Part shown: positions 27,468 through 35,417 of the stretch, piece by piece
How the letters are laid out: every line of letters starts with the position of its first letter
Numbering within the stretch: the first letter of the stretch is position 1
Assembly (NCBI GenBank): GCA_017473265.1
Contig: JAFULQ010000017.1
Location: 1-64,000, forward strand
Source of the DNA: Erysipelotrichaceae bacterium
GTDB taxonomy: Bacteria > Bacillota_I > Bacilli_A > Erysipelotrichales > Erysipelotrichaceae
DNA: 64,000 nucleotides
Reading direction: 5' to 3'
Program-made: the position numbers and the translations under genes
The notes under the pieces: generated by a model
The model's database searches: none
What the model was told of the DNA's origin: nothing
The model's input: the letters and a program-made list of their open reading frames with translations, nothing else

Positions 27468-28023
27468 TTTATTACATATTATTATTGAGTTTTTTAAGAC
27501 GGGATTATTTGCTGTTGGTGGAGGATTGGCTACGATTCCTTTCTTGACAGAAATGGCTGAGAAGTATGGTTGGTTTACTATTGAGCAATTATCAACTATG
27601 ATTGCTGTTAGTGAATCTACACCTGGTCCTATAGGCATTAATATGTCTACTTATGTTGGATTTACGATTCATGGTGTATTGGGTGCTATTTTGGCAACGC
27701 TAAGTTTGGTTGCTCCAAGTATTATTGTTATTTCGATTGTTGCGAATTATTTCCAAAAATTTAAAGACAATAAATTGGTTAAAAAAGTGTTTGCGGGTAT
27801 TAAACCTGCAGTTGTAGCGTTTATTGTTGCGGCTGTTTTAAGCTTATTTACAAAAACATTATTACATTTAGATGTTGAAGCAACATCTGTATTGGAATAT
27901 TTTAATTTTAAAACAATATTGATTTTAATTGCATTGCTATTGTTGAATAAGAAATTTCCAAAGGTGCATCCAATATTGTATATTGTGATTGCGGCTGTTT
28001 GTGGTGTTGTATTTAAATTATAA
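27460..28023 (+). CDS. Chromate transporter-like protein, second half (ChrA C-type)
   Basis: A 187-aa partner of the preceding gene with the paralogous motifs FAVGGGLATIPFLTE and ESTPGPIGINMSTYVG. The eight-base overlap and shared operon suggest a heterodimer. The two frames are not a broken single gene: each has its own start and complete motifs. Convergent with the GntR gene across a shared terminator. Confidence 0.88.
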   Translation: MTDLLHIIIEFFKTGLFAVGGGLATIPFLTEMAEKYGWFTIEQLSTMIAVSESTPGPIGINMSTYVGFTIHGVLGAILATLSLVAPSIIVISIVANYFQKFKDNKLVKKVFAGIKPAVVAFIVAAVLSLFTKTLLHLDVEATSVLEYFNFKTILILIALLLLNKKFPKVHPILYIVIAAVCGVVFKL

Positions 28024-28052
28024 AAGAAGGTAAATTTGATTTACCTTCTTTT
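28022..28052. terminator. Bidirectional terminator between chrA pair and GntR gene
   Basis: A 14-bp stem (28022-28035 with 28039-28052) with A and T runs on both sides and a three-base loop. Confidence 0.9.
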
Positions 28053-28772
28053 TTAGTTGAATGATGAGAAAGTGTATTCATAAACATCAGAACGATAAAA
28101 AGTAGATGTGTATTGGAATGGCACTTTATCTTCGATGTATCGAATAGAAATACTATTTAATACAGCGCTATCTTTAGCTCCTAGAATTTTTTGTTGTTTG
28201 CTTGTTGCGGTTACTGCGCGTAGTTTTGTAACGAATCCAGTAATTTCAAAGCCTAATGTTTCAACATATTTATCTAATGAATGATTTAATGCACTTAAGT
28301 CAAAGTCTTCGATAAATTTAGTTGGAATGTATGTATATTGTAAGGCAATTGGAGTTGCGTTTCCTGTTCGTAGTCTTGTGAATAAGTATATAGTTTCGTT
28401 TGGTTCTACTTTTAGTTCAAGTGCTACTTCTGGTTGTTCTTTGCCGCTAATAATTTTAAATTCTAGCAATTTGCTTCCAGGTGTCATTCCAACACTATAC
28501 ATATCTTCAGTGAAACTTTTTTTCTTTTGAATATTACGGTTAACTGAAGGGCTTGATACATAAGATCCTTTTCCTGGAGTTCTTGTAATAACTCCTTGAA
28601 GAGCAAGATCAGATAAAGCGGTGTGTATGGTTTGTCTACCAAAATTGAATTTTTTTGTTAGTTCAAGTTCAGAAGGTATTTGATCACCTATTTTTAAATT
28701 TCCTTTACTAATTTCAGATAAAAGATAGTTAACTACTTCTTGTTTTTTGGAAATTTTTTTATTTTCGCTCAT
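28053..28772 (-). CDS. GntR-family regulator (HutC subfamily, UTRA domain)
   Basis: A 239-aa repressor-type protein. Winged helix at about 10-75 (QIPSELELTKKFNFGRQTIH and GVITRTPGKGSYV), UTRA ligand domain at about 95-235 (FTRLRTGNATPIALQYTYIP). UTRA domains often bind phosphorylated sugars such as GlcNAc-6-P. It is transcribed divergently from the PTS operon and is the likely local regulator. Start set by AAAGGAGG. Confidence 0.92.
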   Translation of the reverse strand: MSENKKISKKQEVVNYLLSEISKGNLKIGDQIPSELELTKKFNFGRQTIHTALSDLALQGVITRTPGKGSYVSSPSVNRNIQKKKSFTEDMYSVGMTPGSKLLEFKIISGKEQPEVALELKVEPNETIYLFTRLRTGNATPIALQYTYIPTKFIEDFDLSALNHSLDKYVETLGFEITGFVTKLRAVTATSKQQKILGAKDSAVLNSISIRYIEDKVPFQYTSTFYRSDVYEYTFSSFN

Positions 28773-28846
28773 TATGTATCCTCCTTTATTTTGATATTAC
28801 TATTGTACATGAAAAAATTGGTAATTTATATAGTAAAAGTAATAAT

Positions 28847-28876
28847 TTAAATGTATGTATAATGATTAAATGTATG
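28847..28876. promoter_or_regulatory. Direct repeats in the GntR-PTS intergenic region
   Basis: TTAAATGTATG occurs at 28847-28857 and 28866-28876, 19 bases apart, about two helical turns and on the same face. They lie just before the likely PTS promoter, so they may be a regulator binding site. Confidence 0.4.
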
Positions 28877-28903
28877 GACATTTGTAGGTGCTTGTGATAA
28901 TAT
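28875..28903 (+). promoter_or_regulatory. Putative promoter of the PTS operon
   Basis: TGGACA, 17-base spacer, TAATAT inside TGTGATAATAT. The transcript would have a leader of about 70 bases containing a cre-like box. Confidence 0.5.
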
Positions 28904-28947
28904 AAAATTACAAAAACAGGTAGGATATGTTGAGCTCCATATTCAAC

Positions 28948-28961
28948 TGTAAACGGTGAAA
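28948..28961 (+). promoter_or_regulatory. cre-like box in the PTS operon leader
   Basis: TGTAAACGGTGAAA matches the CcpA cre consensus (TGWAANCGNTNWCA) at all but one position. Placed downstream of the likely transcription start, it could act as a roadblock giving catabolite repression. No ccpA gene is in the window. Confidence 0.4.
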
Positions 28962-28981
28962 TTTCTACAAGGAGGAAAATT

Positions 28982-29731
28982 ATGGGATTCACACAAGTTT
29001 TGATTATTAGTATCATTACAGGCTTAGCTTATCTCCAAAGAAGATTCTGTGGAGATTGTCAACTTGAAAGACCTTTAGTATTAGGTCCAGTTGTTGGTTT
29101 AGTTTTAGGAGATTTTGAAACAGGTTTATTTGTTGGTGCATCATTAGAATTAGTATTCATGGGTGCTCAAGCAGTTGGTGGTTCTGTTCCATCTAACGTT
29201 GCTATCGCTAGTGCTTTAGGTACAGCTGGTGCTATCGTTTCTGGTTCAGGTCTTGAGGGTGCAATGGTTGTTGCATTACCAGTAGCTGTAGTTGCTACAA
29301 CATTTGAAACATTTGCTAAAGCGGTTAGTGCTTTCTTCGTTCACGTTGCGGATAATTATGCAGAAAAGGGCGATTGGAAAGGTATTAGTTTAATGGTTCA
29401 TGCTGGTAACTTATTCCACTTCTTAGCTTACTTTGTTCCTACATTCTTAGGTTTATATTTCGGTGCTGATTATGTTACAGCATTAATGAATGCAATTCCT
29501 GCTAATGTAATGAATGGTATTAGTGCTATTGGTGCTACATTACCTGCATTAGGTTTCGGTTTGTTATTAAATAACTTAGCAACTCCTGGTTTCTTAGGAT
29601 ATTTCTTTATCGGTTTTGCATTATCTGCTTATATCCCAGCATTTGGTGTAATGGGTATTGCATTTATCGGTGTTGCATACGTAACTGTTTATGCATTCAA
29701 TAAATTAAATAAACTAGAAGGAGAAGAATAA
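28982..29731 (+). CDS. PTS mannose/fructose/sorbose-family IIC subunit
   Basis: A 249-aa integral membrane subunit that forms the sugar channel of a mannose-family (Man) PTS. Typical segments: ERPLVLGPVVGLVLGD near the start, GAQAVGGSVPSN and a hydrophobic, glycine-rich body. It is the first gene of an operon IIC-IID-IIB with only one to about 30 bases between genes. A strong CAAGGAGG site lies seven bases before the ATG. Its place beside a NagA-like enzyme suggests an amino sugar derivative as substrate, by inference. Confidence 0.9.
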   Translation: MGFTQVLIISIITGLAYLQRRFCGDCQLERPLVLGPVVGLVLGDFETGLFVGASLELVFMGAQAVGGSVPSNVAIASALGTAGAIVSGSGLEGAMVVALPVAVVATTFETFAKAVSAFFVHVADNYAEKGDWKGISLMVHAGNLFHFLAYFVPTFLGLYFGADYVTALMNAIPANVMNGISAIGATLPALGFGLLLNNLATPGFLGYFFIGFALSAYIPAFGVMGIAFIGVAYVTVYAFNKLNKLEGEE

Positions 29732-29732
29732 T

Positions 29733-30536
29733 ATGGCAGAAAAGAAATTAACTAAAAAAGATTTAAATCAATTATTTTTACGTTCTAATGCAATTCAATC
29801 TGCTTTCAACTTCGAAAGAATGCAAGGTATGGGATTCATTTGGGCAATGATTCCAGTAATTAATAAATTATATGATACCAAAGAAGAACGTATTGAAGGT
29901 TATAAACGTCATATCGGTTACTTCAACTCACATCCATGGTTAGTAGGTCCTATTTATGGTATCGTAGCTTCTATGGAAGAAAAAAGAGCTAGTGGTGAAG
30001 ATGTAACTGAAGAAAATATCCAAGCGATTAAAGGTGCTTTAATGGGTCCTTTAGCTGGTATCGGTGACTCTTTATTATGGGGTGCTTTAAGACCTATCGT
30101 TGCTGGTGTGTGTGCTTCTTTAGCATTAGCTGGTAATGGTCTTGCACCATTAATCTTCGCAGTAGTATTAAATGCGATCCACTTTGGTTTACAATACTAT
30201 GGATTGAACTTTGGATATAAATTCGCTGATGACTTCATGGAAAAAATGGAAGGCTTCAAAATTGCAGTTTGGATGGAAGCTGCTACAATCTTAGGTTTAT
30301 TCGTAGTTGGTGGTTTATCTGCAACTTGGTTGAATGTTAAGACTAAATTAGTTTATACTGTAGGTGACGCTAGTGTTGCTTTACAACCTCAAATTGATGC
30401 AGTATTACCAAAATTATTACCATTATTAGTTGTATTAGCTGTATTTGGATTATTAAGAAAAGGTAAGAGCACAACTTGGGTAATGGGTGCTATTTGTATC
30501 GTAACATTTGTATTAGGATTCTGCGGAATTATGTAG
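29733..30536 (+). CDS. PTS mannose-family IID subunit
   Basis: A 267-aa subunit partner of IIC. It has the usual IID features: ERMQGMGFIWAMIPVI near the N-terminus, RHIGYFNSHPWLVGPI, then GPLAGIGDSLLWGALRPI, and C-terminal membrane anchoring. It starts one base after the IIC stop, so the two are translated together. Confidence 0.92.
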   Translation: MAEKKLTKKDLNQLFLRSNAIQSAFNFERMQGMGFIWAMIPVINKLYDTKEERIEGYKRHIGYFNSHPWLVGPIYGIVASMEEKRASGEDVTEENIQAIKGALMGPLAGIGDSLLWGALRPIVAGVCASLALAGNGLAPLIFAVVLNAIHFGLQYYGLNFGYKFADDFMEKMEGFKIAVWMEAATILGLFVVGGLSATWLNVKTKLVYTVGDASVALQPQIDAVLPKLLPLLVVLAVFGLLRKGKSTTWVMGAICIVTFVLGFCGIM

Positions 30537-30569
30537 TATTAATTTAAATATACAAGGATGGGCATAGGT

Positions 30570-31052
30570 ATGAGTATTGAATTTGTTAGATTAGATGATC
30601 GTTTGATTCATGGACAAGTGGTTGCAGGTTGGACTCGATTAAAAGGTGTAAATACAATTTTAGTTGTTGACGATCCAACAGCTGGTAATAAAATGCAACA
30701 ACAACTTATGAAAATGGCAACTCCTCCAGGGGTTACTCCAGTGTTCTTAACAATTGATCAAGTAGTTGAAAAGCTAAATGCTGGAAACTATGATAAGAAA
30801 AAATGTATGTTGTTATTCAAAAATGTATATACACTAAGAGATTTAGTGGCAAAAGGTCTTGATATTAAAGATGTAAACTTTGGTAACATGAGAGGCAAAG
30901 ATTCTAAAATTCAATTATTTAACCATGTTTTCGCAACTGAAGAAGAAGTTCAAATCATGAAAGAACTTTCTGATAAAGGAGTAAAAATGGTCGCACAAGC
31001 TATGCCTAGTGGACAAACTTGTAATTTAAATGATGTTGTTAGTAAACAATAG
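30570..31052 (+). CDS. PTS mannose-family IIB subunit
   Basis: A 160-aa cytoplasmic subunit with the phosphorylated histidine in VRLDDRLIHGQV (His14), as in sorbose/mannose IIB. The start at 30570 is chosen because AAGGATGGG (30554-30562) sits at correct spacing; the ATG at 30558 lies inside that site. The order IIC-IID-IIB is atypical, and no IIA gene is in the operon or the window, so a IIA must be supplied from elsewhere. Confidence 0.9.
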   Translation: MSIEFVRLDDRLIHGQVVAGWTRLKGVNTILVVDDPTAGNKMQQQLMKMATPPGVTPVFLTIDQVVEKLNAGNYDKKKCMLLFKNVYTLRDLVAKGLDIKDVNFGNMRGKDSKIQLFNHVFATEEEVQIMKELSDKGVKMVAQAMPSGQTCNLNDVVSKQ

Positions 31053-31069
31053 ATAAGAGGTTCGAAATA

Positions 31070-32680
31070 ATGATTTTTAACGAATTAGAACAAAAATACC
31101 AATTAAGTCGCTATAGTGTAGTAGCTAAAAATGGAATGGTTTGTAGTAGTAGTTCGTTAGCATCACAAGCAGGATTAGAAATCCTTAAAAAAGGAGGTAA
31201 TGCAGTTGATGCGGCGATAGCAACAGCTGCAGTATTGACTGTAGTTGAACCTACAAGTAATGGAATTGGTGGAGATGCATTCGCTATTGTTTGGATGAAA
31301 GATAAATTATATGGATTGAATGCATCAGGATATTCACCAGAAGAAATTTCTATTGAAAAAGTAAAAGAACAAGGGTATGAAAAAATGCCTAAATATGGTT
31401 GGGTACCAGTAACGGTTCCAGGGCAACCAAAGGCATGGGCTTCTCTTATTGAACGATTTGGAAATTTATCTCTTTCAGAGGTTTTGGAGCCTGCAATCCA
31501 TTATGCTGAAAATGGATATGCAGTATCTCCGGTAGTGTCCTTCTTATGGCAAAAATATGCAAAGAAAGGCGTTGCAGAGTTTAAAGGAAATCCAGTGTTT
31601 GATGAATGGTTTAGAACATTTACTAAGGATGGAGAACCATATACGTTTGCTGAAGTTCCAGTTTTAAAGAATCATGCAAAGGCGTTGCGTTTAATTGGTG
31701 AAACGAATGCAGATGTGTTCTATCATGGAGAAATCGCAGATCAAATAGATAAACAATCTAGAAGAGATGGTGGATTTATTAGAAAGAAAGATTTAGAAGA
31801 ATATGATGTTCAATGGGTCGATCCTATTAGCATGAACTATAGAGGTTATGATGTTTGGGAAATTCCACCAAATGGGCAAGGTATTGTTACATTAATTGCA
31901 TTAAATATTTTGAAGAACTTTGAATTTGATTCAAGAGAAGATATTGAAACATATCATAAACAATTTGAAGCTGTGAAAATTGCGTTTGCGGATGCGCAAG
32001 CAATAGTTACAGATCCACAACAAATGAAGGTTGACTATAATTATTACTTAAGTGATGAATATGGTAAAAAAAGAGCAAAAGAAATTTGTAATCTTGCTGT
32101 AGAGCCTAGACCTATAGATGAGCATAAGAGTGGAACTGTTTATTTGTGTGCTGCAGATAAAGATGGAAATATGATTTCCTATATTCAAAGTAATTATATG
32201 GATTTTGGAAGCGGTATTGTTGTTGAAGGTTACGGCATAGCTTTACAAAATAGAGGATATGATTTCTCTTTGGATAAAAATCATGTGAATGCTTTAATGC
32301 CAAGAAAACGCAGTTATCATACGATTATTCCAGGCTTCTTAACAAAGGACAATAAGCCAATTGGTCCATTTGGCGTTATGGGAGGATATATGCAACCGCA
32401 AGGGCATATACAAGTAATGATGAATTTGTTGGATTTCCATATGAATCCACAAAGTTGTTTGGATGCTCCTAGATGGCAATGGAAAGAACATCTACGTTTT
32501 GATGTAGAACCGGATTTTGATCCTTTGAAGGTTCAAGAATTAATTGATAGAGGGCATGTAATTCAAGTGGCTGAAAATAAGTTCTCATTTGGACGTGGTC
32601 AAATGATTTTAAGACTTGAAAATGGAATTTTTGTTGGGGCAACCGAGTCTAGAACAGATGGTAGTGTTGCTTGTTATTAG
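31070..32680 (+). CDS. Gamma-glutamyltransferase-like (Ntn-hydrolase) enzyme
   Basis: A 536-aa protein of the GGT family. The autoprocessing site is KSGTVYLCAADKDGN, where Thr356 would be the new N-terminal nucleophile of the small subunit; downstream MGGYMQPQGH holds the oxyanion glycines and upstream PTSNGIGGDAF is conserved. There is no signal peptide, unlike periplasmic or secreted GGTs, so it acts on an intracellular substrate. Its position after PTS IIB and before a NagA-like deacetylase suggests it cleaves an amide or gamma-glutamyl bond in the imported compound; this is inference. Confidence 0.88.
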   Translation: MIFNELEQKYQLSRYSVVAKNGMVCSSSSLASQAGLEILKKGGNAVDAAIATAAVLTVVEPTSNGIGGDAFAIVWMKDKLYGLNASGYSPEEISIEKVKEQGYEKMPKYGWVPVTVPGQPKAWASLIERFGNLSLSEVLEPAIHYAENGYAVSPVVSFLWQKYAKKGVAEFKGNPVFDEWFRTFTKDGEPYTFAEVPVLKNHAKALRLIGETNADVFYHGEIADQIDKQSRRDGGFIRKKDLEEYDVQWVDPISMNYRGYDVWEIPPNGQGIVTLIALNILKNFEFDSREDIETYHKQFEAVKIAFADAQAIVTDPQQMKVDYNYYLSDEYGKKRAKEICNLAVEPRPIDEHKSGTVYLCAADKDGNMISYIQSNYMDFGSGIVVEGYGIALQNRGYDFSLDKNHVNALMPRKRSYHTIIPGFLTKDNKPIGPFGVMGGYMQPQGHIQVMMNLLDFHMNPQSCLDAPRWQWKEHLRFDVEPDFDPLKVQELIDRGHVIQVAENKFSFGRGQMILRLENGIFVGATESRTDGSVACY

Positions 32681-32696
32681 ATAAATAGAAAAAGGG

Positions 32697-32726
32697 GACC
32701 ATTATAGCAATATAATGGTCTTTATT
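32697..32726 (+). terminator. Intra-operon stem-loop between GGT-like and NagA-like genes
   Basis: GACCATTATA-GCAA-TATAATGGTC, a perfect 10-bp stem with only a weak T tail (TTTATT). More likely partial termination or mRNA processing than a full stop. Confidence 0.5.
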
Positions 32727-32737
32727 GGAGGTAATAC

Positions 32738-33916
32738 ATGATATATAAATTTGGAAAAATTTATTTAGAAAATGAAATTGTAACAAATGGATTTGTTGAA
32801 GTTATTGATGGCAAGATTTCTCAAATTTTAACGAAATACGATGGTGAATACGCAGACTATTCTATGTATGAAGTGCTTCCAGGAATTATTGATATTCATT
32901 CGCATGGATGTATGGGTTATTCCGCAACAACTACAAATCCTGAAGAAGTTTATGGGTATACGAAGGCAATTTCATCTACGGGGGTAACTGGTGTTTTTGC
33001 TACTACACAGGAATTTGAAACAATGTCTACAGTTGCTGATGTTATTGATTCTAACGTAGTCAAGGGAGCTAGAATTCTAGGTATTCATGCAGAAGGCCCT
33101 TATCGTCATCCAAAATATATGGGTGCTTCTAAAGGGTTTGTGTGGCCAAAGCCTTCAATTGAATATACAGAGAAAATGATTAAGGCGGCTAAAGGACATT
33201 TGAAATATATGTCTGTATCAACAGATTTAGAGGGTGTATATGAAGTTATGCCTTGTTTATTAGAGAATGGAGTTCGTGTTGCTAATGGTCATACAGATGT
33301 TGATTTTGAACAAATGAATTATGCATTACGAAATGGAATTACTTCTATTTCGCATTTTGCTAATGCTATGCGTCCAATTCACCAAAGAAATGGTGGTGGA
33401 ATCGTATCTTGTTTATTGGATAAGAATGTTAAGTTAGAATTAATTTGTGATCATATTCATGTGTGCAGAGAAATGCTTGATTTATTTTTTAGAGTAAAAA
33501 GTTTAGAAGATTTTATTTTAATCTCAGACTCTTCTGAGTTAGCATATATGCCAGAAGGAAGATATTTTGCTAGAGGAAAAGAAAGAATAGTTACAAAGGA
33601 TGGTACAATTCTTATTGATGATGGAACATTAAGCGGTAGTGGTAAGAGTATTATTCATAATATGAGAATCTTGCGTACGAAACATAATCTTCCTTTGTTG
33701 GATATCATTAAAATGGCTTCAGTAAATCCGGCGAAATACTTTAATTTGTATGATAAAAAAGGAAGTATTGCTGTAGGTAAAGATGCGGACTTGTTGATTG
33801 TGGACTCTCAATGGAATGTTATTAAAACGATTGTTGAAGGTGTTGTTCAATATGACAAGGATGTTGATGTAGAAATTTATAATAAAAATATGAAGAATCT
33901 TTTAAAACAAGATTAA
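32738..33916 (+). CDS. NagA-like amidohydrolase (N-acyl amino-sugar-phosphate deacylase)
   Basis: A 392-aa paralogue of NagA (the housekeeping copy is at 20003-21145). It keeps DIHSHGCMGY, HAEGPYRHPKYMG, the metal His in ANGHTD and ISHFANAM, and the catalytic Asp in LISDSSELAYMPEG. Divergence from NagA in the substrate loops (ASKGFVWPKPS) suggests a different acyl or sugar. As last gene of the PTS operon it probably acts on the phosphorylated import product. Good GGAGG site. Confidence 0.85.
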   Translation: MIYKFGKIYLENEIVTNGFVEVIDGKISQILTKYDGEYADYSMYEVLPGIIDIHSHGCMGYSATTTNPEEVYGYTKAISSTGVTGVFATTQEFETMSTVADVIDSNVVKGARILGIHAEGPYRHPKYMGASKGFVWPKPSIEYTEKMIKAAKGHLKYMSVSTDLEGVYEVMPCLLENGVRVANGHTDVDFEQMNYALRNGITSISHFANAMRPIHQRNGGGIVSCLLDKNVKLELICDHIHVCREMLDLFFRVKSLEDFILISDSSELAYMPEGRYFARGKERIVTKDGTILIDDGTLSGSGKSIIHNMRILRTKHNLPLLDIIKMASVNPAKYFNLYDKKGSIAVGKDADLLIVDSQWNVIKTIVEGVVQYDKDVDVEIYNKNMKNLLKQD

Positions 33917-33972
33917 TATAAATAATAACTCAATTGAAATTGTGTGATTGTATCATATATTTGAATATTTTA

Positions 33973-34004
33973 AAAAGGTTTGAGATTTTTCTCAAACCTT
34001 TTCT
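33973..34004 (+). terminator. Terminator of the PTS operon
   Basis: AAAAGGTTTGAG-ATTTTT-CTCAAACCTTTT, a 12-bp stem with T tail. Confidence 0.88.
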
Positions 34005-34134
34005 TGTAGGTTTCGACAAAAAGTGGTGGTCATGGTGAAACGTATAGGCGTATAAATTCATACCTTTAAATGGTTTTGACTATATGTGAATATATGTGGT
34101 AGAAAAAGGTCAAACAGCAAGTAAAATATACTGC

Positions 34135-34156
34135 TTTTGTACAAATATGTACAAAA
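34135..34156. repeat. Perfect 9-bp inverted repeat
   Basis: TTTTGTACA-AATA-TGTACAAAA, about 70 bases before the right tRNA-Leu repeat. Could be a recombinase arm site or an orphan operator. Confidence 0.6.
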
Positions 34157-34227
34157 TTAGTATATTGTGGGTAAAAAATAAGGCTTTTGGCTGTAAATAA
34201 TAGTTGTGGATTTATCACACGCATCTA

Positions 34228-34283
34228 ACCATCTCCACCATTTGAAAAACAAGCCCTTGAATAAAGGGCTTTTTTCTTGTTTA
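34228..34283 (+). repeat. 56-bp direct repeat, right copy (candidate attR)
   Basis: Exact copy of 26760-26815: the 13-base tRNA-Leu 3' end with CCA and the terminator stem AAGCCCTT/AAGGGCTT. No tRNA body precedes it, so it is a fragment, not a gene. With the left copy it bounds about 7.5 kb. Confidence 0.85.
34251..34276 (+). terminator. Duplicated tRNA terminator
   Basis: Same hairpin and T run as at 26783; probably still able to stop transcription from the island side. Confidence 0.8.
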
Positions 34284-34319
34284 AAATGTGAGATAATAGT
34301 TACAGGGTAGGTGATTGCA

Positions 34320-35414
34320 ATGGAAGATAAAAATGTTAAGTATTGTACCTATTGTGGTACAAAGTGTACAGATGAGATGGCGATTTGTCCGAATTGTCAA
34401 AAGTATTTAGATCCTAAAGAAAATTTATTTGTTGAATATTTGATTAGTAAAACAAAAGATAAATATAAAGGGGATTTAGAGGATTCTATTATTGATGCGA
34501 TTATTAATTTTATTAAGTCTCATTTATATGGATTTATTTTAACGATTAGTATTGTGAGTGTGGCGTTTACGGGTGTTGTTAGTGGGGATGGCTATATTAA
34601 ACGTGTTACTAAGGAGCCTGGAAGTGAAATCATTGAAGTGAAACCTCATTATTCAAATGATCAAAAGGATATTATTGAGGTAGTAGATGATTATTTCTAT
34701 TATGCGAGAAATATTGATAAAAAGGCAAATGCTCAAGAGAAATTAAAAGCATTAATGTCTCCAATTATGACAACTGAGGTTATGCCTGGATATCCTGTGA
34801 CTTCTACTCATGAAGCAGTTGAAGTGGATGGTGTAGATTCTGCTTCATATCAATATGCATTTGTGGATAGTGATATTGATCATCCGACAACGATCATTTC
34901 TGCTGAATATATGGCAAAGGGTTATCGTGTAGCGGAAGTATTTGTACAAGAAACATTGAAGAGTAAAAATGAAACTACAAAAGTAAAATTTTTAGTTACT
35001 TTGATTCAAGATGGCAATAAGTGGACGGTTAATGAATCGCTTTCTTCTTTCACTGATTTTAAATTAGAAGATTATGAGCATGATTATTTATCTGCTTTAT
35101 CTGAAGATGTTCTATGGCCATATAATGAACGTTATAGTGTAGAAGAGATTGAGACATCGAATAAAAAATATGCAATTGATAATGCGAATATTACCATCAC
35201 AGCTAGTGATAATTACTATTATTGGCTTCGTGATCTAGAGTTTGGTTTGCAATATGAAACTGCTTTGGCTAAAAAACTAAATAAAAAAGGCTATCGAATT
35301 GCTCAAGCGAAACTTATGCGAAGAGAAACTAATGTTGGTGATAAAGAGGGTGTTATTACTTTTGTAAATATGAATGGCATGTGGTATGTTGCAGAAATGA
35401 CAATGGGAGAATAG
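34320..35414 (+). CDS. Zinc-ribbon membrane protein with extracytoplasmic domain
   Basis: A 364-aa protein. The N-terminal zinc ribbon CTYCGTKCTDEMAICPNC has four cysteines, followed by a cytoplasmic stretch, one membrane helix (about 66-85, LYGFILTISIVSVAFTGVV) and about 275 extracellular residues. The outer part has two similar alpha/beta segments (IEVVDDYFYYARNID and VTLIQDGNKWTV-type ends) resembling NTF2-like folds; this is weak. Start at 34320 after TAGGTGAT. The next gene has the same architecture. Function unknown. Confidence 0.75.
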   Translation: MEDKNVKYCTYCGTKCTDEMAICPNCQKYLDPKENLFVEYLISKTKDKYKGDLEDSIIDAIINFIKSHLYGFILTISIVSVAFTGVVSGDGYIKRVTKEPGSEIIEVKPHYSNDQKDIIEVVDDYFYYARNIDKKANAQEKLKALMSPIMTTEVMPGYPVTSTHEAVEVDGVDSASYQYAFVDSDIDHPTTIISAEYMAKGYRVAEVFVQETLKSKNETTKVKFLVTLIQDGNKWTVNESLSSFTDFKLEDYEHDYLSALSEDVLWPYNERYSVEEIETSNKKYAIDNANITITASDNYYYWLRDLEFGLQYETALAKKLNKKGYRIAQAKLMRRETNVGDKEGVITFVNMNGMWYVAEMTMGE

Positions 35415-35417
35415 TGT

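Larger units (their letters stand above)
33917..34310. other. Noncoding right edge of the island
   Basis: About 390 bases without a credible gene. It contains the operon terminator (33973-34004), a tandem TATATGTG repeat near 34081-34097, the inverted repeat TTTTGTACA/TGTACAAAA (34135-34156), and the right copy of the 56-bp tRNA-Leu repeat with its terminator. No integrase remnant could be recognised in any frame. Confidence 0.6.

Noticed and set aside
26922-28023. chrA as one gene broken by a frameshift
   Set aside because: Each half has its own start and complete ChrA motif, and the eight-base overlap is typical of paired short ChrA genes.
34003-34230. Integrase remnant at the island edge
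   Set aside because: Reading all frames gave no Arg-His-Arg-Tyr pattern or any run longer than short fragments.
34228-34240. A second tRNA-Leu gene
   Set aside because: Only the last 13 bases and the terminator are present; upstream sequence cannot form the anticodon or D arms.
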